From an uncultured Traorella sp. (GTDB taxonomy: Bacteria; Bacillota_I; Bacilli_A; Erysipelotrichales; Erysipelotrichaceae): a stretch of 10,503 nt of DNA. Location: contig CAMEIZ010000057.1 of assembly GCA_945919165.1 (NCBI GenBank), positions 1-10,503 on the forward strand. The letters run 5' to 3'. The notes beneath the pieces are model-generated. The model did not search any database, was not told where the DNA came from, and was given only the letters and a program-made list of their open reading frames with translations. Positions 1 through 6,685 of the stretch are shown piece by piece. How positions within the stretch are numbered: position 1 is the stretch's first letter; each line of letters starts with the position of its first letter. The position numbers and the translations under genes were made by a program.

Positions 1-72
1 AGTTCTTTTTATAATGCCTAAAATTAAGCTTTTTTTTATTGTTTAAGGTCAAAATGATTATCCACAAATTTC

Positions 73-97
73 CAAAAGAAAAAGAGGTGTAACCTCT
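73..97 (-). terminator. Terminator-like hairpin downstream of rlmD
   Basis: On the minus strand AGAGGT, a 3-nt loop and ACCTCT form a 6-bp stem (97-92 with 88-83), followed at once by a T-rich run (TTTTCTTTT). It is the first good intrinsic terminator found after rlmD, about 320 bases beyond its stop codon. The same bases can instead join the larger inverted repeat that reaches to 145. Confidence 0.5.
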
Positions 98-145
98 ATA
101 GAATGAATTTCATCTTCGAAATTTTTCTATTTCGTTACAGCCTCT
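83..145. repeat. Imperfect inverted repeat with nested hairpins
   Basis: AGAGGTGTAAC (83-93) is the inverse complement of GTTACAGCCTCT (134-145) except for one bulged base. Inside lie a second hairpin, CGAAAT/ATTTCG (117-122 with 129-134), and an 11-nt palindrome, ATGAATTTCAT (103-113). The outer arm competes with the terminator hairpin at 83-97. Structures like this occur at ends of some insertion sequences and as large terminators; I cannot tell which applies. Confidence 0.5.
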
Positions 146-151
146 TATAAT

Positions 152-343
152 TCAAATTTTTTGGGACATTTTCAATTTCGATTGACATAGATCACTACTT
201 TTTAGATCATAATCAATACTTATAGCATACAAGTCCAAATGTAAAACTTTTATCATGTACTCTTTTAATCGTTCTATAGCCCAACGATAGAAATTTAGAA
301 CAATTATTGATTTCACTCTATATCCTATGTCCTCCTGAATTGT
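152..343 (-). pseudogene. Possible gene remnant, 63 codons, no good start
   Basis: A minus-strand frame stays open for 63 codons up to TGA at 154-152 and reads like protein (for example NFYRWAIERLKEYMIKVLH, amphipathic and basic). It has no ATG in a sensible position. A GTG at 316 lies 14 bases behind an AGGAGG, which is too far for a convincing start. I do not recognise the sequence. It sits between rlmD and an inverted repeat, so it could be the C-terminal scrap of a lost gene or insertion element, or chance in AT-rich DNA. Confidence 0.25.
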
Positions 344-415
344 TTAAATGAAATTGTCAATATACCATTTTCATCTCTTTTGCTTTATCACTATCTCTGA
401 TAAACTTTCTGAACC

Positions 416-1744
416 TTATTTATCTTTTCTTGACAGTAAAACGACCGTCTCAACATGATAACTATTTGGAAACATATCAACAGGCTGAATTTCTTTGATT
501 TCATATCCATTCGCACATAAGTATTTACAATCTCGTGCTAATGTTGCCGGATCACAGGAAACATAAACAATCCGTTTTGGATTCATTACGATCATACTGG
601 AAAGAGCTGCTTCATCACAGCCTTTTCTTGGCGGATCAACACAGATTACATCTAACTGCATTTTTTCATTTGCCAGCTTTTTCGCAAAAGTTCCGGCATC
701 ACTGCAATAAAACTATACATTTTCAATACCATTGAGCTGAGCATTTTTCTTAGCATCTTCAATGGCAGCCTCTACGATTTCAATACCCAAAACCTTTTTG
801 GCTTTTTTCGCCATAAAAAGTGAAATCGTTCCAATACCGCAATATAAATCCAAAACTGTTTCATTTCCCGTCAGCTGAGCAAATTCTACTGCCTTATCAT
901 ACAGAGTTACCGTCTGAATAGGATTGACCTGATAGAATGATTTTGATGAAATATGAAACTTGAGATCTTTCAATGTATCTGTAATGGTAGGTGTTCCATA
1001 TAAAAGGATTTCTTTTTGACCTAACACAACATTGGTTACTTTATCATTAATATTTAAAATGATGGATTTCACATAAGGAAACTGAGAAAACTCCTCAACC
1101 ATATCCTCTAAATGAGGAATATTTTCATGATGTGCTACAAATACCACCATCACTTCCTGACTAGCAAAACCAACCTTGATGAAAAGATGACGGAAACAGT
1201 CACCATTTTGAAACTTATTTAATAACTGTTTAAACTTAAAAAGCAATTCATTGACATAAGGGTGCTGAATAAGACATTCATTCATATCAATGATTTCATT
1301 GGAATGAATTCGATAAAATCCACATTTGATCTGATTATCACTTAACCCCACAGGAATTTGTGCTTTATTGCGATAATGAACAGGATGATCCATTCCTAAA
1401 ACATCCTTGACTTCATGTTCAAAGCCACCAATTTTTGTCATACAGTTTTGAACTCGTTCCCGTTTAAACTGTTTTTGTGCTTCATAAGACATATGTGCAA
1501 TCTGGCAGCCGCCACACTGCTTATAAATCGAACATGCCGGCTCGATTCTATCCTGGCTAAGAACACTTTTAGAAAGACAACGCCCATATCCATAGTTTTT
1601 CAAAATCTTGGTGATGATGATCTCACCTGTTTCATGCACCATCATATCCTTAACAAAAATCGCCAAATTATTATATTTGACAATTCCTAAACCATCATAG
1701 GTATAACTTTCACATGTTCCGATAAATTTTTCATTCTTCTTCAT
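416..1744 (-). pseudogene. rlmD: 23S rRNA (uracil-C5)-methyltransferase, RlmD/RlmCD (TrmA/RumA) family, interrupted by an in-frame TAG
   Basis: This family makes 5-methyluridine in 23S rRNA with S-adenosylmethionine (U1939 for RlmD; U747 and U1939 for RlmCD of Gram-positives). From the ATG at 1744 the frame spans 442 codons, normal length. A TRAM domain covers about 1-58. The Fe-S cluster cysteines are C71, C77 and C80, with C157 as the likely fourth. The SAM motif VLDLYCGIGTISLF lies at 297-310. Codon 344 is TAG (715-713). Beyond it the same frame continues without a shift: DPPRKGC at 370-376, VSCDPATLARD at 395-405 with catalytic C397, and YHVETV with the general base E432. A product stopped at residue 343 lacks motif IV and both catalytic residues, so it should be inactive. 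Synteny downstream of gatB favours the RlmCD type. A TTG at 1753 is an alternative start, but the TRAM domain begins naturally at the ATG. No ribosome binding site lies in the usual place, because a terminator hairpin occupies it. Confidence 0.88.
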
Positions 1745-1751
1745 AATGACC

Positions 1752-1772
1752 AAAAAAGGGCTATGCCCTTTT
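1752..1772 (-). terminator. Rho-independent terminator at the end of the pcrA-to-gatB operon
   Basis: On the minus strand AAAAGGGC pairs with GCCCTTTT in an 8-bp stem with a 3-nt loop, and the T run is six bases long. It begins within the TAA stop of the small membrane protein gene. The plus strand also has a T-rich 3' side (TTTTATT), so weak two-way action is possible. It separates the long operon from rlmD, whose ATG starts only seven bases after it. Confidence 0.75.
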
Positions 1773-2340
1773 ATTCTCCTTTATTCTGATTTTGTACACT
1801 TTCAGATACTTCTGGATTCTTCGGTGTTGATACAATTTGAGTTAATGGTTTTTCCTGTGCACCTGTCTTATTTAAGATCACATGAATCTGATTATCTCCT
1901 TCGATCACGTTATATACATCAATCTGAAGATCATACATTTTCACGTTCGTATCATTGACTGTATGATTCGTAAAATATGTCTCAATAGGTAAAACAGCAT
2001 TTACCTTATCATAAGCCTGTGAAAGAATCTTGTTGATTCCGTCACTTCCCATTGTATCATTCACATCAATCAAAATTGCAACTCTTGCAGATTTGAAATT
2101 GACTTGTACATTATCAGTTCCTTCAAAAACTAAAGATTCTTTTAATTGTGCTATCTGTTCATCCGTAATAGCAGGATCTAATTCATTTTGATATCTATGA
2201 CCGATAACCGGCTTTGAAGAGTCTTCAAGTGTTGAAAGCAAAACTGCAGCTACAATCATTAACGGTATCAATAAAACAATAATGACTAAGCCCAGTACAA
2301 AATGCGGTTTTTTCTTAACGGCTGTTTGTTCTTTTGGCAT
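1771..2340 (-). CDS. Small single-pass membrane protein of unknown function
   Basis: I do not recognise this protein. It has 189 residues from the ATG at 2340. A basic N-terminus (KEQTAVKKKP) is followed by one hydrophobic helix at about residues 14-36, which predicts an N-in, C-out anchor. The rest is a mixed alpha/beta domain of roughly 120 residues (segments such as NVQVNFKSARVAILIDVND, VKMYDLQIDVYNVI and QIHVILNKTG look like beta strands). The tail after about 160 is polar, rich in Pro, Ser, Asn and Gln, and probably disordered. An in-frame GTG at 2349 would add three residues, but it overlaps the AAGGAG ribosome binding site; the ATG lies eight bases behind that site and is the better start. 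The gene follows gatB by 34 nt and ends in an intrinsic terminator, so it is probably the last gene of the pcrA-gatB operon. In Bacillus and Staphylococcus the lipid kinase gene dgkB lies between gatB and the methyltransferase, but this protein shows no kinase motif. Confidence 0.85.
   Translation of the reverse strand: MPKEQTAVKKKPHFVLGLVIIVLLIPLMIVAAVLLSTLEDSSKPVIGHRYQNELDPAITDEQIAQLKESLVFEGTDNVQVNFKSARVAILIDVNDTMGSDGINKILSQAYDKVNAVLPIETYFTNHTVNDTNVKMYDLQIDVYNVIEGDNQIHVILNKTGAQEKPLTQIVSTPKNPEVSESVQNQNKGE
1776..1780 (-). promoter_or_regulatory. Distant AGGAG, candidate ribosome binding site for rlmD
   Basis: AGGAG lies in the last codons of the membrane protein gene, 31 nt before the rlmD ATG. 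The terminator hairpin (19 nt) lies between the two. If the hairpin folds, the effective gap shrinks to about 12 nt. No other Shine-Dalgarno-like sequence precedes the rlmD ATG or the TTG at 1753. The assignment is an inference. Confidence 0.35.
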
Positions 2341-2348
2341 ATTATTCA

Positions 2349-2354
2349 CTCCTT
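2349..2354 (-). promoter_or_regulatory. Ribosome binding site that fixes the start of the small membrane protein
   Basis: AAGGAG is followed eight bases later by the ATG at 2340-2338. The in-frame GTG at 2349-2347 shares its first G with this site and so cannot be served by it. The ATG is therefore the likely start. Confidence 0.7.
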
Positions 2355-2360
2355 GTCTCT

Positions 2361-2389
2361 ATTGTACTTTAATTTTATCTTTTCTTCAA
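2361..2389 (-). promoter_or_regulatory. Possible internal sigma-A-type promoter before the small membrane protein
   Basis: On the minus strand TTGAAG (2389-2384) and TACAAT (2366-2361) are separated by 17 bases and resemble -35 and -10 boxes. The predicted start of transcription would fall at the edge of the ribosome binding site, leaving a very short leader. The region is AT-rich, so chance occurrence is quite possible. Confidence 0.25.
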
Positions 2390-3799
2390 TTCTTCATTAA
2401 GAATTTGATTTGCCAGTTTCGGATTTGCCTGCCCATGGCTTAACTTCATAATTGCTCCAACAAGTGCTCCAACTGCTCTTCCCTTACCATTTTTAAAGTC
2501 TAAGATAGCCTGAGGATTTTCATTTAAAACCTGTGTTACCAGTTTTAGGATTTCATTTGGATCTGAAATCTGTTTCATACCCTTTTCTTCAACTACTTTT
2601 TTAGGATCCTTGCCTTTCATGATTTCTTCAAAAACAGTTTTTGCCTGTTTACTGCTGATTTCATTGGCCTTCATCATTTCAATCATTTCAGCAAGATGAT
2701 GCGGCGAGCAAGGATTATCCTTGAACGCAATGTTTTCTTTATTCAAAACAGCCATCATTTCAACCATACACCAGTTTGCCGCAAGCTTATATTCTTTCGT
2801 ATGTGAAACCACTTCATCATAGAAATCACTCAATTCTTTTGTCTGAACCAACGTACTAGCATCATATTCACTTAAACCATAGTCATTCATATACTTCTCT
2901 TTTCTCTGACTTGGAAGTTCAGGTTGAGAGTTTCTGATTGATTCAATCCAGCTTTCATCCAAAAGAATTGGGAAAATGTTTGGTTCAGGGAAAAACTTAT
3001 AATCAACATTTCCTTCTTTTTTACGCATTAAGACTGTTGTCTTGGTCGCTTCATCAAAACGGCGGGTTTCCTGTTCAACAACGCCTCCATTTTCCAATAA
3101 TTCTTTCTGACGCTGCGTTTCATAATCAACAGCTTTTTGAACATTACTGATTGAATTCAGGTTTTTAATCTCTGTTTTTGTTCCAAACTTATCAGATCCT
3201 ACTGGACGTAAAGAAATATTGACATCACATCTCATACTTCCTTCTTCCATCTTACAGTCACTGACACCTAAGTAATACAGCATGTTTTTCAATTCTTCTA
3301 CATATGCTGCTGCTTCCTCACCGCTTCTCATATCAGGTTCAGATACAATTTCAATCAAAGGAGTTCCAGCACGATTAAAATCAACTAAAGAACCACTTGA
3401 GGTATGGAACTGTTTGGCAGTGTCTTCTTCCATATGAATTCGATTCAGACGAATCTTTTTCATGCCATCTTTTGTTTGGATGTTCAGATAACCGTTCTTT
3501 CCGATTGGATGAAACTGCTGAGTAATCTGAAAACCTTTTGGAAGATCAGAATAATAATAGTTTTTACGGTCAAATTTGACTAATGGATCAATTTCACAAT
3601 GTGTTCCCATGCAAGCACGTAAAGCCAGCTCAACAGCATGTATATTTAAACATGGTAATGTTCCCGGCATTCCCAGATCAATTTCATTGGTACAGCTGTT
3701 TGGTGCTTCTTTGAAGCGAACCGGTGCAGCTGAAAACATTTTCGTATTTGTATTTAATTCACAGTGAATTTCAATTCCGATAATGGTTTCGTAATTCAT
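2375..3799 (-). CDS. gatB: Aspartyl/glutamyl-tRNA amidotransferase subunit B
   Basis: GatB binds the mischarged tRNA, activates the Glu or Asp carboxyl by ATP-dependent phosphorylation and completes the transamidation with ammonia channelled from GatA. The product has 474 residues, normal length. The start MNYETIIGIEIHCEL, the FDRKNYYYSDLPKG segment, the RLHMEEDTAK-type motif (here RIHMEEDTAKQ), TPLIEIVSEPD and MEEGSMRCDVNISLRP are the family landmarks of the kinase-like domain. The C-terminal YqeY-like tRNA-binding tail (about 330-474) ends with KLSHGQANPKLANQIL. The ATG overlaps the gatA TGA by four bases, and GGAGGT sits a few bases upstream. Nothing looks damaged. Together with gatC and gatA it gives a complete GatCAB set. 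Confidence 0.97.
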   Translation of the reverse strand: MNYETIIGIEIHCELNTNTKMFSAAPVRFKEAPNSCTNEIDLGMPGTLPCLNIHAVELALRACMGTHCEIDPLVKFDRKNYYYSDLPKGFQITQQFHPIGKNGYLNIQTKDGMKKIRLNRIHMEEDTAKQFHTSSGSLVDFNRAGTPLIEIVSEPDMRSGEEAAAYVEELKNMLYYLGVSDCKMEEGSMRCDVNISLRPVGSDKFGTKTEIKNLNSISNVQKAVDYETQRQKELLENGGVVEQETRRFDEATKTTVLMRKKEGNVDYKFFPEPNIFPILLDESWIESIRNSQPELPSQRKEKYMNDYGLSEYDASTLVQTKELSDFYDEVVSHTKEYKLAANWCMVEMMAVLNKENIAFKDNPCSPHHLAEMIEMMKANEISSKQAKTVFEEIMKGKDPKKVVEEKGMKQISDPNEILKLVTQVLNENPQAILDFKNGKGRAVGALVGAIMKLSHGQANPKLANQILNEELKKR

Positions 3800-5214
3800 C
3801 TTTGTACCTCCACAGTCACATTTTCAAGTCCTGTTTCTTCTTCAACAGCCTTACAGATATTCAATAAAGTCTGTTCATCAAAAGCTTTCGCTGTCACATT
3901 AATGCCAATTGGACATCCTTCCACAAACCCACTTGGCAGTGTTAAAGATGGATACCCGGACATATTTCCCAAAACCATAAAGTTTTCAGCTACCAGATAA
4001 GTATCGCTCATTTTTTCACCGACACTTTCCTCAGGATGAGGAGCAATCGTACTGGCAGCAGAAGCCATCACACAGTCATATTCATCTAACACTTTTTTAA
4101 ACTCATTCACAATCACACGGCGAACCTTTTGAGCTTTTCTAAACAGCTTATCCTGGTTTTCCACAAACAGTGAATAGCTTCCCAGTACAAAACGCTTACG
4201 AACAGCACTGGAGAATCCCTTTGTACGAGAATTGATCATGATTTCTTCTAAATCTTTTCCTTCTTCTCTCATGCCAAAACGAACACCATCCAGATTTGAA
4301 TGATTAGCACAAGCTTCCGCATTAGCAATAATCAGATAAACCGGAAGTAATGTCTGAAGAAGCGCATCATCCAGTTGAATTCGTTCAACAATCGCTCCTC
4401 GTTTTTCAAGCTTTTCAACCAGTTCATTAAAATTCTGAATAATTCTTTCATCCTGAATCGATGACATGACATTCTCTAATACCGCGATTTTCTTTCCTTT
4501 AATATCACTGTTTAATTTCTTTTCATAATCATCAACCGGTTCATAGCTAGAAGTCATATCATGATCATCACGTCCTGCCAGAATGGAAAGCATCCTAGCA
4601 GCATCCACAATATTGGTTGTAAAATAACCAACATGATCCAGACTTGAAGCATATGGAATAACTCCATAGCGTGAAATTCTTCCATATGTAGGTTTAAAGC
4701 CAACTACACCACAATAAGCAGCCGGCTTTCGAATCGAATCACCGGTATCTGTTCCTAATGCCACAGGTACAACTCCCTGCGCAACTAAAGCAGCACTTCC
4801 TCCTGAACTTCCTCCAGAAATACGCTTTACATCATAAGGATTGTTGACTTTACCGGTATAAGCATTCAAATTGGTACCACCCATACCTAGTTCATCCATA
4901 CTTGTCTTTGCAACCATCACCGCTCCTGCTTCTTTCAGTTTTTTAATGACTGTTGCATCATAAACCGGTACATAGTTATCTAAAATACGACTGCTGGCAG
5001 TAGTACGGATATTTTTTGTAGTAATGTTATCTTTAATGGCAACAGGAATTCCATACAATGGCAGAGCAGGATCTTTTTCTTTTACTTCTTTTATTTGTTC
5101 ATCCGGTTCAATCATAGTTACAATTGCATTGAGCTTTTTTTGAGCATCATTCAGTTTTGATACGCTCAAGTCCACATTTTTTTCTATATCTTTTGAAAAA
5201 TCACTTAGTCTCAT
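3796..5214 (-). CDS. gatA: Aspartyl/glutamyl-tRNA amidotransferase subunit A (amidase)
   Basis: GatA hydrolyses glutamine and supplies ammonia to GatB for amidation of Glu-tRNA(Gln) or Asp-tRNA(Asn). The product has 472 residues, with an N-terminus slightly shorter than in Bacillus or Staphylococcus. The amidase-signature triad is complete: K61 in GIPVAIKDN, the cis-serine S136 in GGSSGGS, and the nucleophile S160. The spacings 75 and 24 match the known family members FAAH and S. aureus GatA. Around the nucleophile the sequence reads GTDTGDSIRKPA, whereas the usual motif is TGGSIRQPA, so D159 replaces a glycine of the oxyanion-hole loop and K163 replaces Gln. Other stretches (GVIPYASSLDHVGYF, GCPIGINVTAKAFDEQTLL) also depart from the Bacillus type, which suggests a lineage variant rather than a dead enzyme. 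The gene overlaps gatC by 1 nt and gatB by 4 nt (ATGA). It ends in TGA, so TGA is not tryptophan here. Confidence 0.95.
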   Translation of the reverse strand: MRLSDFSKDIEKNVDLSVSKLNDAQKKLNAIVTMIEPDEQIKEVKEKDPALPLYGIPVAIKDNITTKNIRTTASSRILDNYVPVYDATVIKKLKEAGAVMVAKTSMDELGMGGTNLNAYTGKVNNPYDVKRISGGSSGGSAALVAQGVVPVALGTDTGDSIRKPAAYCGVVGFKPTYGRISRYGVIPYASSLDHVGYFTTNIVDAARMLSILAGRDDHDMTSSYEPVDDYEKKLNSDIKGKKIAVLENVMSSIQDERIIQNFNELVEKLEKRGAIVERIQLDDALLQTLLPVYLIIANAEACANHSNLDGVRFGMREEGKDLEEIMINSRTKGFSSAVRKRFVLGSYSLFVENQDKLFRKAQKVRRVIVNEFKKVLDEYDCVMASAASTIAPHPEESVGEKMSDTYLVAENFMVLGNMSGYPSLTLPSGFVEGCPIGINVTAKAFDEQTLLNICKAVEEETGLENVTVEVQR

Positions 5215-5507
5215 TATTTCACCACCTTTGGAACTACCACATAATTCTCATTTTTCAATGGCACATTTGCCATAGCATCTTCCTGTGATAAAGCATATTC
5301 ATGTTCATCATCACGAATAAAGGAAGTCGGTGTATCAAACGGATAGACCATTTCTTCCACATCATCGGTATTAATCTTATTTAAAAGATCCAGCTGTTTC
5401 AGGTAAGTAACAAATTCCTCCTGCAATTCTTCACATTCTTCATCACTTAAATCAAACATGACCTGATTTGCCAGTTTTTTCAACATTTCTTTACTGAATT
5501 TTTCCAT
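5214..5507 (-). CDS. gatC: Aspartyl/glutamyl-tRNA amidotransferase subunit C
   Basis: GatC is the small non-catalytic subunit of the GatCAB amidotransferase. It wraps around the GatA-GatB interface and holds the complex together. The product has 97 residues, the usual size. The N-terminal helical part (EMLKKLANQVMFDLSDEE) and the C-terminal stretch PTSFIRDDE...VVVPKVV are the conserved GatC landmarks. An AGGAGA lies four bases before the ATG and overlaps the upstream TAG stop; the intergenic gap is 8 nt. The gatC stop and the gatA start share one base (TAATG), so gatA is translated by coupling, which suits the fixed subunit ratio of the complex. Confidence 0.95.
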   Translation of the reverse strand: MEKFSKEMLKKLANQVMFDLSDEECEELQEEFVTYLKQLDLLNKINTDDVEEMVYPFDTPTSFIRDDEHEYALSQEDAMANVPLKNENYVVVPKVVK

Positions 5508-5515
5508 AGTCTCTC

Positions 5516-6685
5516 CTATCTTAAATTAATTGTTAATTCATTGCTGCCAGCATCACGGTGAAGCATGGCAACCGTATCACCATCACTTAATACATGAATA
5601 TTTAACTCCACATCATTTTCACTGATCTGAGAAGATAATGATGCTACATATTGAATTAAGCTTTGGATTTCCACATAGGTTTTACCACGCATATTGATTT
5701 CCAATTCAACTTCACTCGCCATATTGTCTTTGAAGAATACTCTTCCATAATAACCAACTTCATTTGGAAAGTGTTCAAATAATTGATTCTTGACAGATGA
5801 AATCTGACCTGCCAACACGCTGTTAAGCGTATTTAATCGACTGCTTGGCGCAAACACCCATTCTTGAGAAATCGGAGTATACGACGTGCTAGAACGTGTA
5901 TTAATATAACTTTCACCAATAAAAACACCATTGATATTTGAATCAGCACTGCTTGTCTTATAGAGAAGAATCTGAATTGGCAGATCACCAACTTCAGGAT
6001 GATTATTTCTCAAATAGCTGACAAGTCGCTGTCCTGCTTCCAGACTTCCATAGGTATATAGCTGCTGAGTTGTAATTTTTGCTTTCTTAGCTTCACTTTG
6101 TACCAATACATTACCATCTTTATCAGTTAATGGGTTTCCATTGGCATCCAGCTGGGCATCATAATACGTAATGTTTTCATTCAGTACAATCGTAAACTGA
6201 TAACCAACGGCCTTGCCGTCTTTATCCACAAAATCAATTTCCAGAATATCACTGACCAAAATGGCATTATACATATTAATCCCGGTTCCGCTTGGCACAT
6301 AAGTCCCTTTTTCCGGATTTAATCCTTCTGGATTATAATCTGTCTTATACTTCAACAAACCCAGACCTCGATAACTGGCATCAAAGCGTTCATATTCTTC
6401 ACTGGAAAGCACCTGTCCCTCACTGGCAAAACAAGAAGATGGATCAAAATAAGGTTTGGATAATTCCAAAGCCTGTTCACCCATAAAGTAACTGTCCATA
6501 CGATTCGACTGATACTTATTATGAATCACACTGGTTGATGAGGAAACATAAGGCAGTGCAAAACCATAATTTCCTTTTTTGATTGGTTCAACAATGACAC
6601 TGTTCTCATTATCTTCGTTTTTTTGACAGCCTGTTAAAGCTAACATCAAGACCACTGTCAATTTCCATCCTTTATTGATTTTCAA
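5516..6685 (-). CDS. CamS/YerH-family lipoprotein (sex pheromone precursor family)
   Basis: This is a secreted lipoprotein of 389 residues. A basic n-region (MKINKGWK) and a hydrophobic core are followed by a lipobox, LTGC, with C20 as the lipidated cysteine. The mature part is hydrophilic and should sit on the outer face of the membrane. The position between ligA and gatC matches camS of Staphylococcus aureus and yerH of Bacillus subtilis. Segments such as NRMDSYFMGEQALELSK and the SEGQVLS stretch fit that family. The family's cellular role is poorly known; in S. aureus the signal peptide of CamS gives a peptide resembling the enterococcal pheromone cAM373. The start is TTG (6685-6683), supported by GAGGTGA six bases upstream inside the ligA end. 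Residues 180-193 (DANGNPLTDKDGNV) look like two tandem Asp/Asn-Gly loops, possibly a family-variable insertion. The TAG stop overlaps the gatC ribosome binding site. Family assignment is fairly sure; function is not. Confidence 0.85.
   Translation of the reverse strand: MKINKGWKLTVVLMLALTGCQKNEDNENSVIVEPIKKGNYGFALPYVSSSTSVIHNKYQSNRMDSYFMGEQALELSKPYFDPSSCFASEGQVLSSEEYERFDASYRGLGLLKYKTDYNPEGLNPEKGTYVPSGTGINMYNAILVSDILEIDFVDKDGKAVGYQFTIVLNENITYYDAQLDANGNPLTDKDGNVLVQSEAKKAKITTQQLYTYGSLEAGQRLVSYLRNNHPEVGDLPIQILLYKTSSADSNINGVFIGESYINTRSSTSYTPISQEWVFAPSSRLNTLNSVLAGQISSVKNQLFEHFPNEVGYYGRVFFKDNMASEVELEINMRGKTYVEIQSLIQYVASLSSQISENDVELNIHVLSDGDTVAMLHRDAGSNELTINLR

Larger units (their letters stand above)
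1..415. other. Non-coding, AT-rich stretch downstream of rlmD
   Basis: No intact gene with a start codon and a well-placed ribosome binding site is visible on either strand. The stretch holds the inverted repeat and terminator-like hairpin at 73-145, a decayed-looking minus-strand frame at 343-152, and a small stem-loop at 384-404 (TTTATCA/TGATAAA, 7 bp, 7-nt loop) that lacks a T run. Confidence 0.6.

Noticed and set aside
58..66. Perfect DnaA-box consensus TTATCCACA, also at 6222-6230, 10140-10148 and 10479-10487
   Set aside because: Three of the four lie inside coding sequence where they simply encode Val-Asp-Lys/Asn on the minus strand. They are not clustered, and no dnaA/dnaN context is present. 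This is not an origin.
182..213. Plus-strand TTGACA followed by CATAAT as a promoter
   Set aside because: The spacer is 20 bases, too long for a typical promoter, and no plus-strand gene follows.
384..404. Stem-loop TTTATCA/TGATAAA as the rlmD terminator
   Set aside because: The stem is almost all A-T and no T run follows it on the minus strand. It may be chance.
416..661. The 81-codon frame as a separate small gene
   Set aside because: It is the catalytic C-terminal part of the methyltransferase in the same frame; the ATG is an internal Met and no ribosome binding site precedes it.
713..715. Amber recoding (TAG read as an amino acid)
   Set aside because: TAG ends pcrA and the lipoprotein at their natural C-termini, with the next gene's ribosome binding site overlapping the stop. 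The second interruption is TAA, so one recoding event would not explain both.
2938..4000. Plus-strand frames of 63-78 codons over gatB and gatA
   Set aside because: They are antisense to intact conserved genes and have no supporting start signals.
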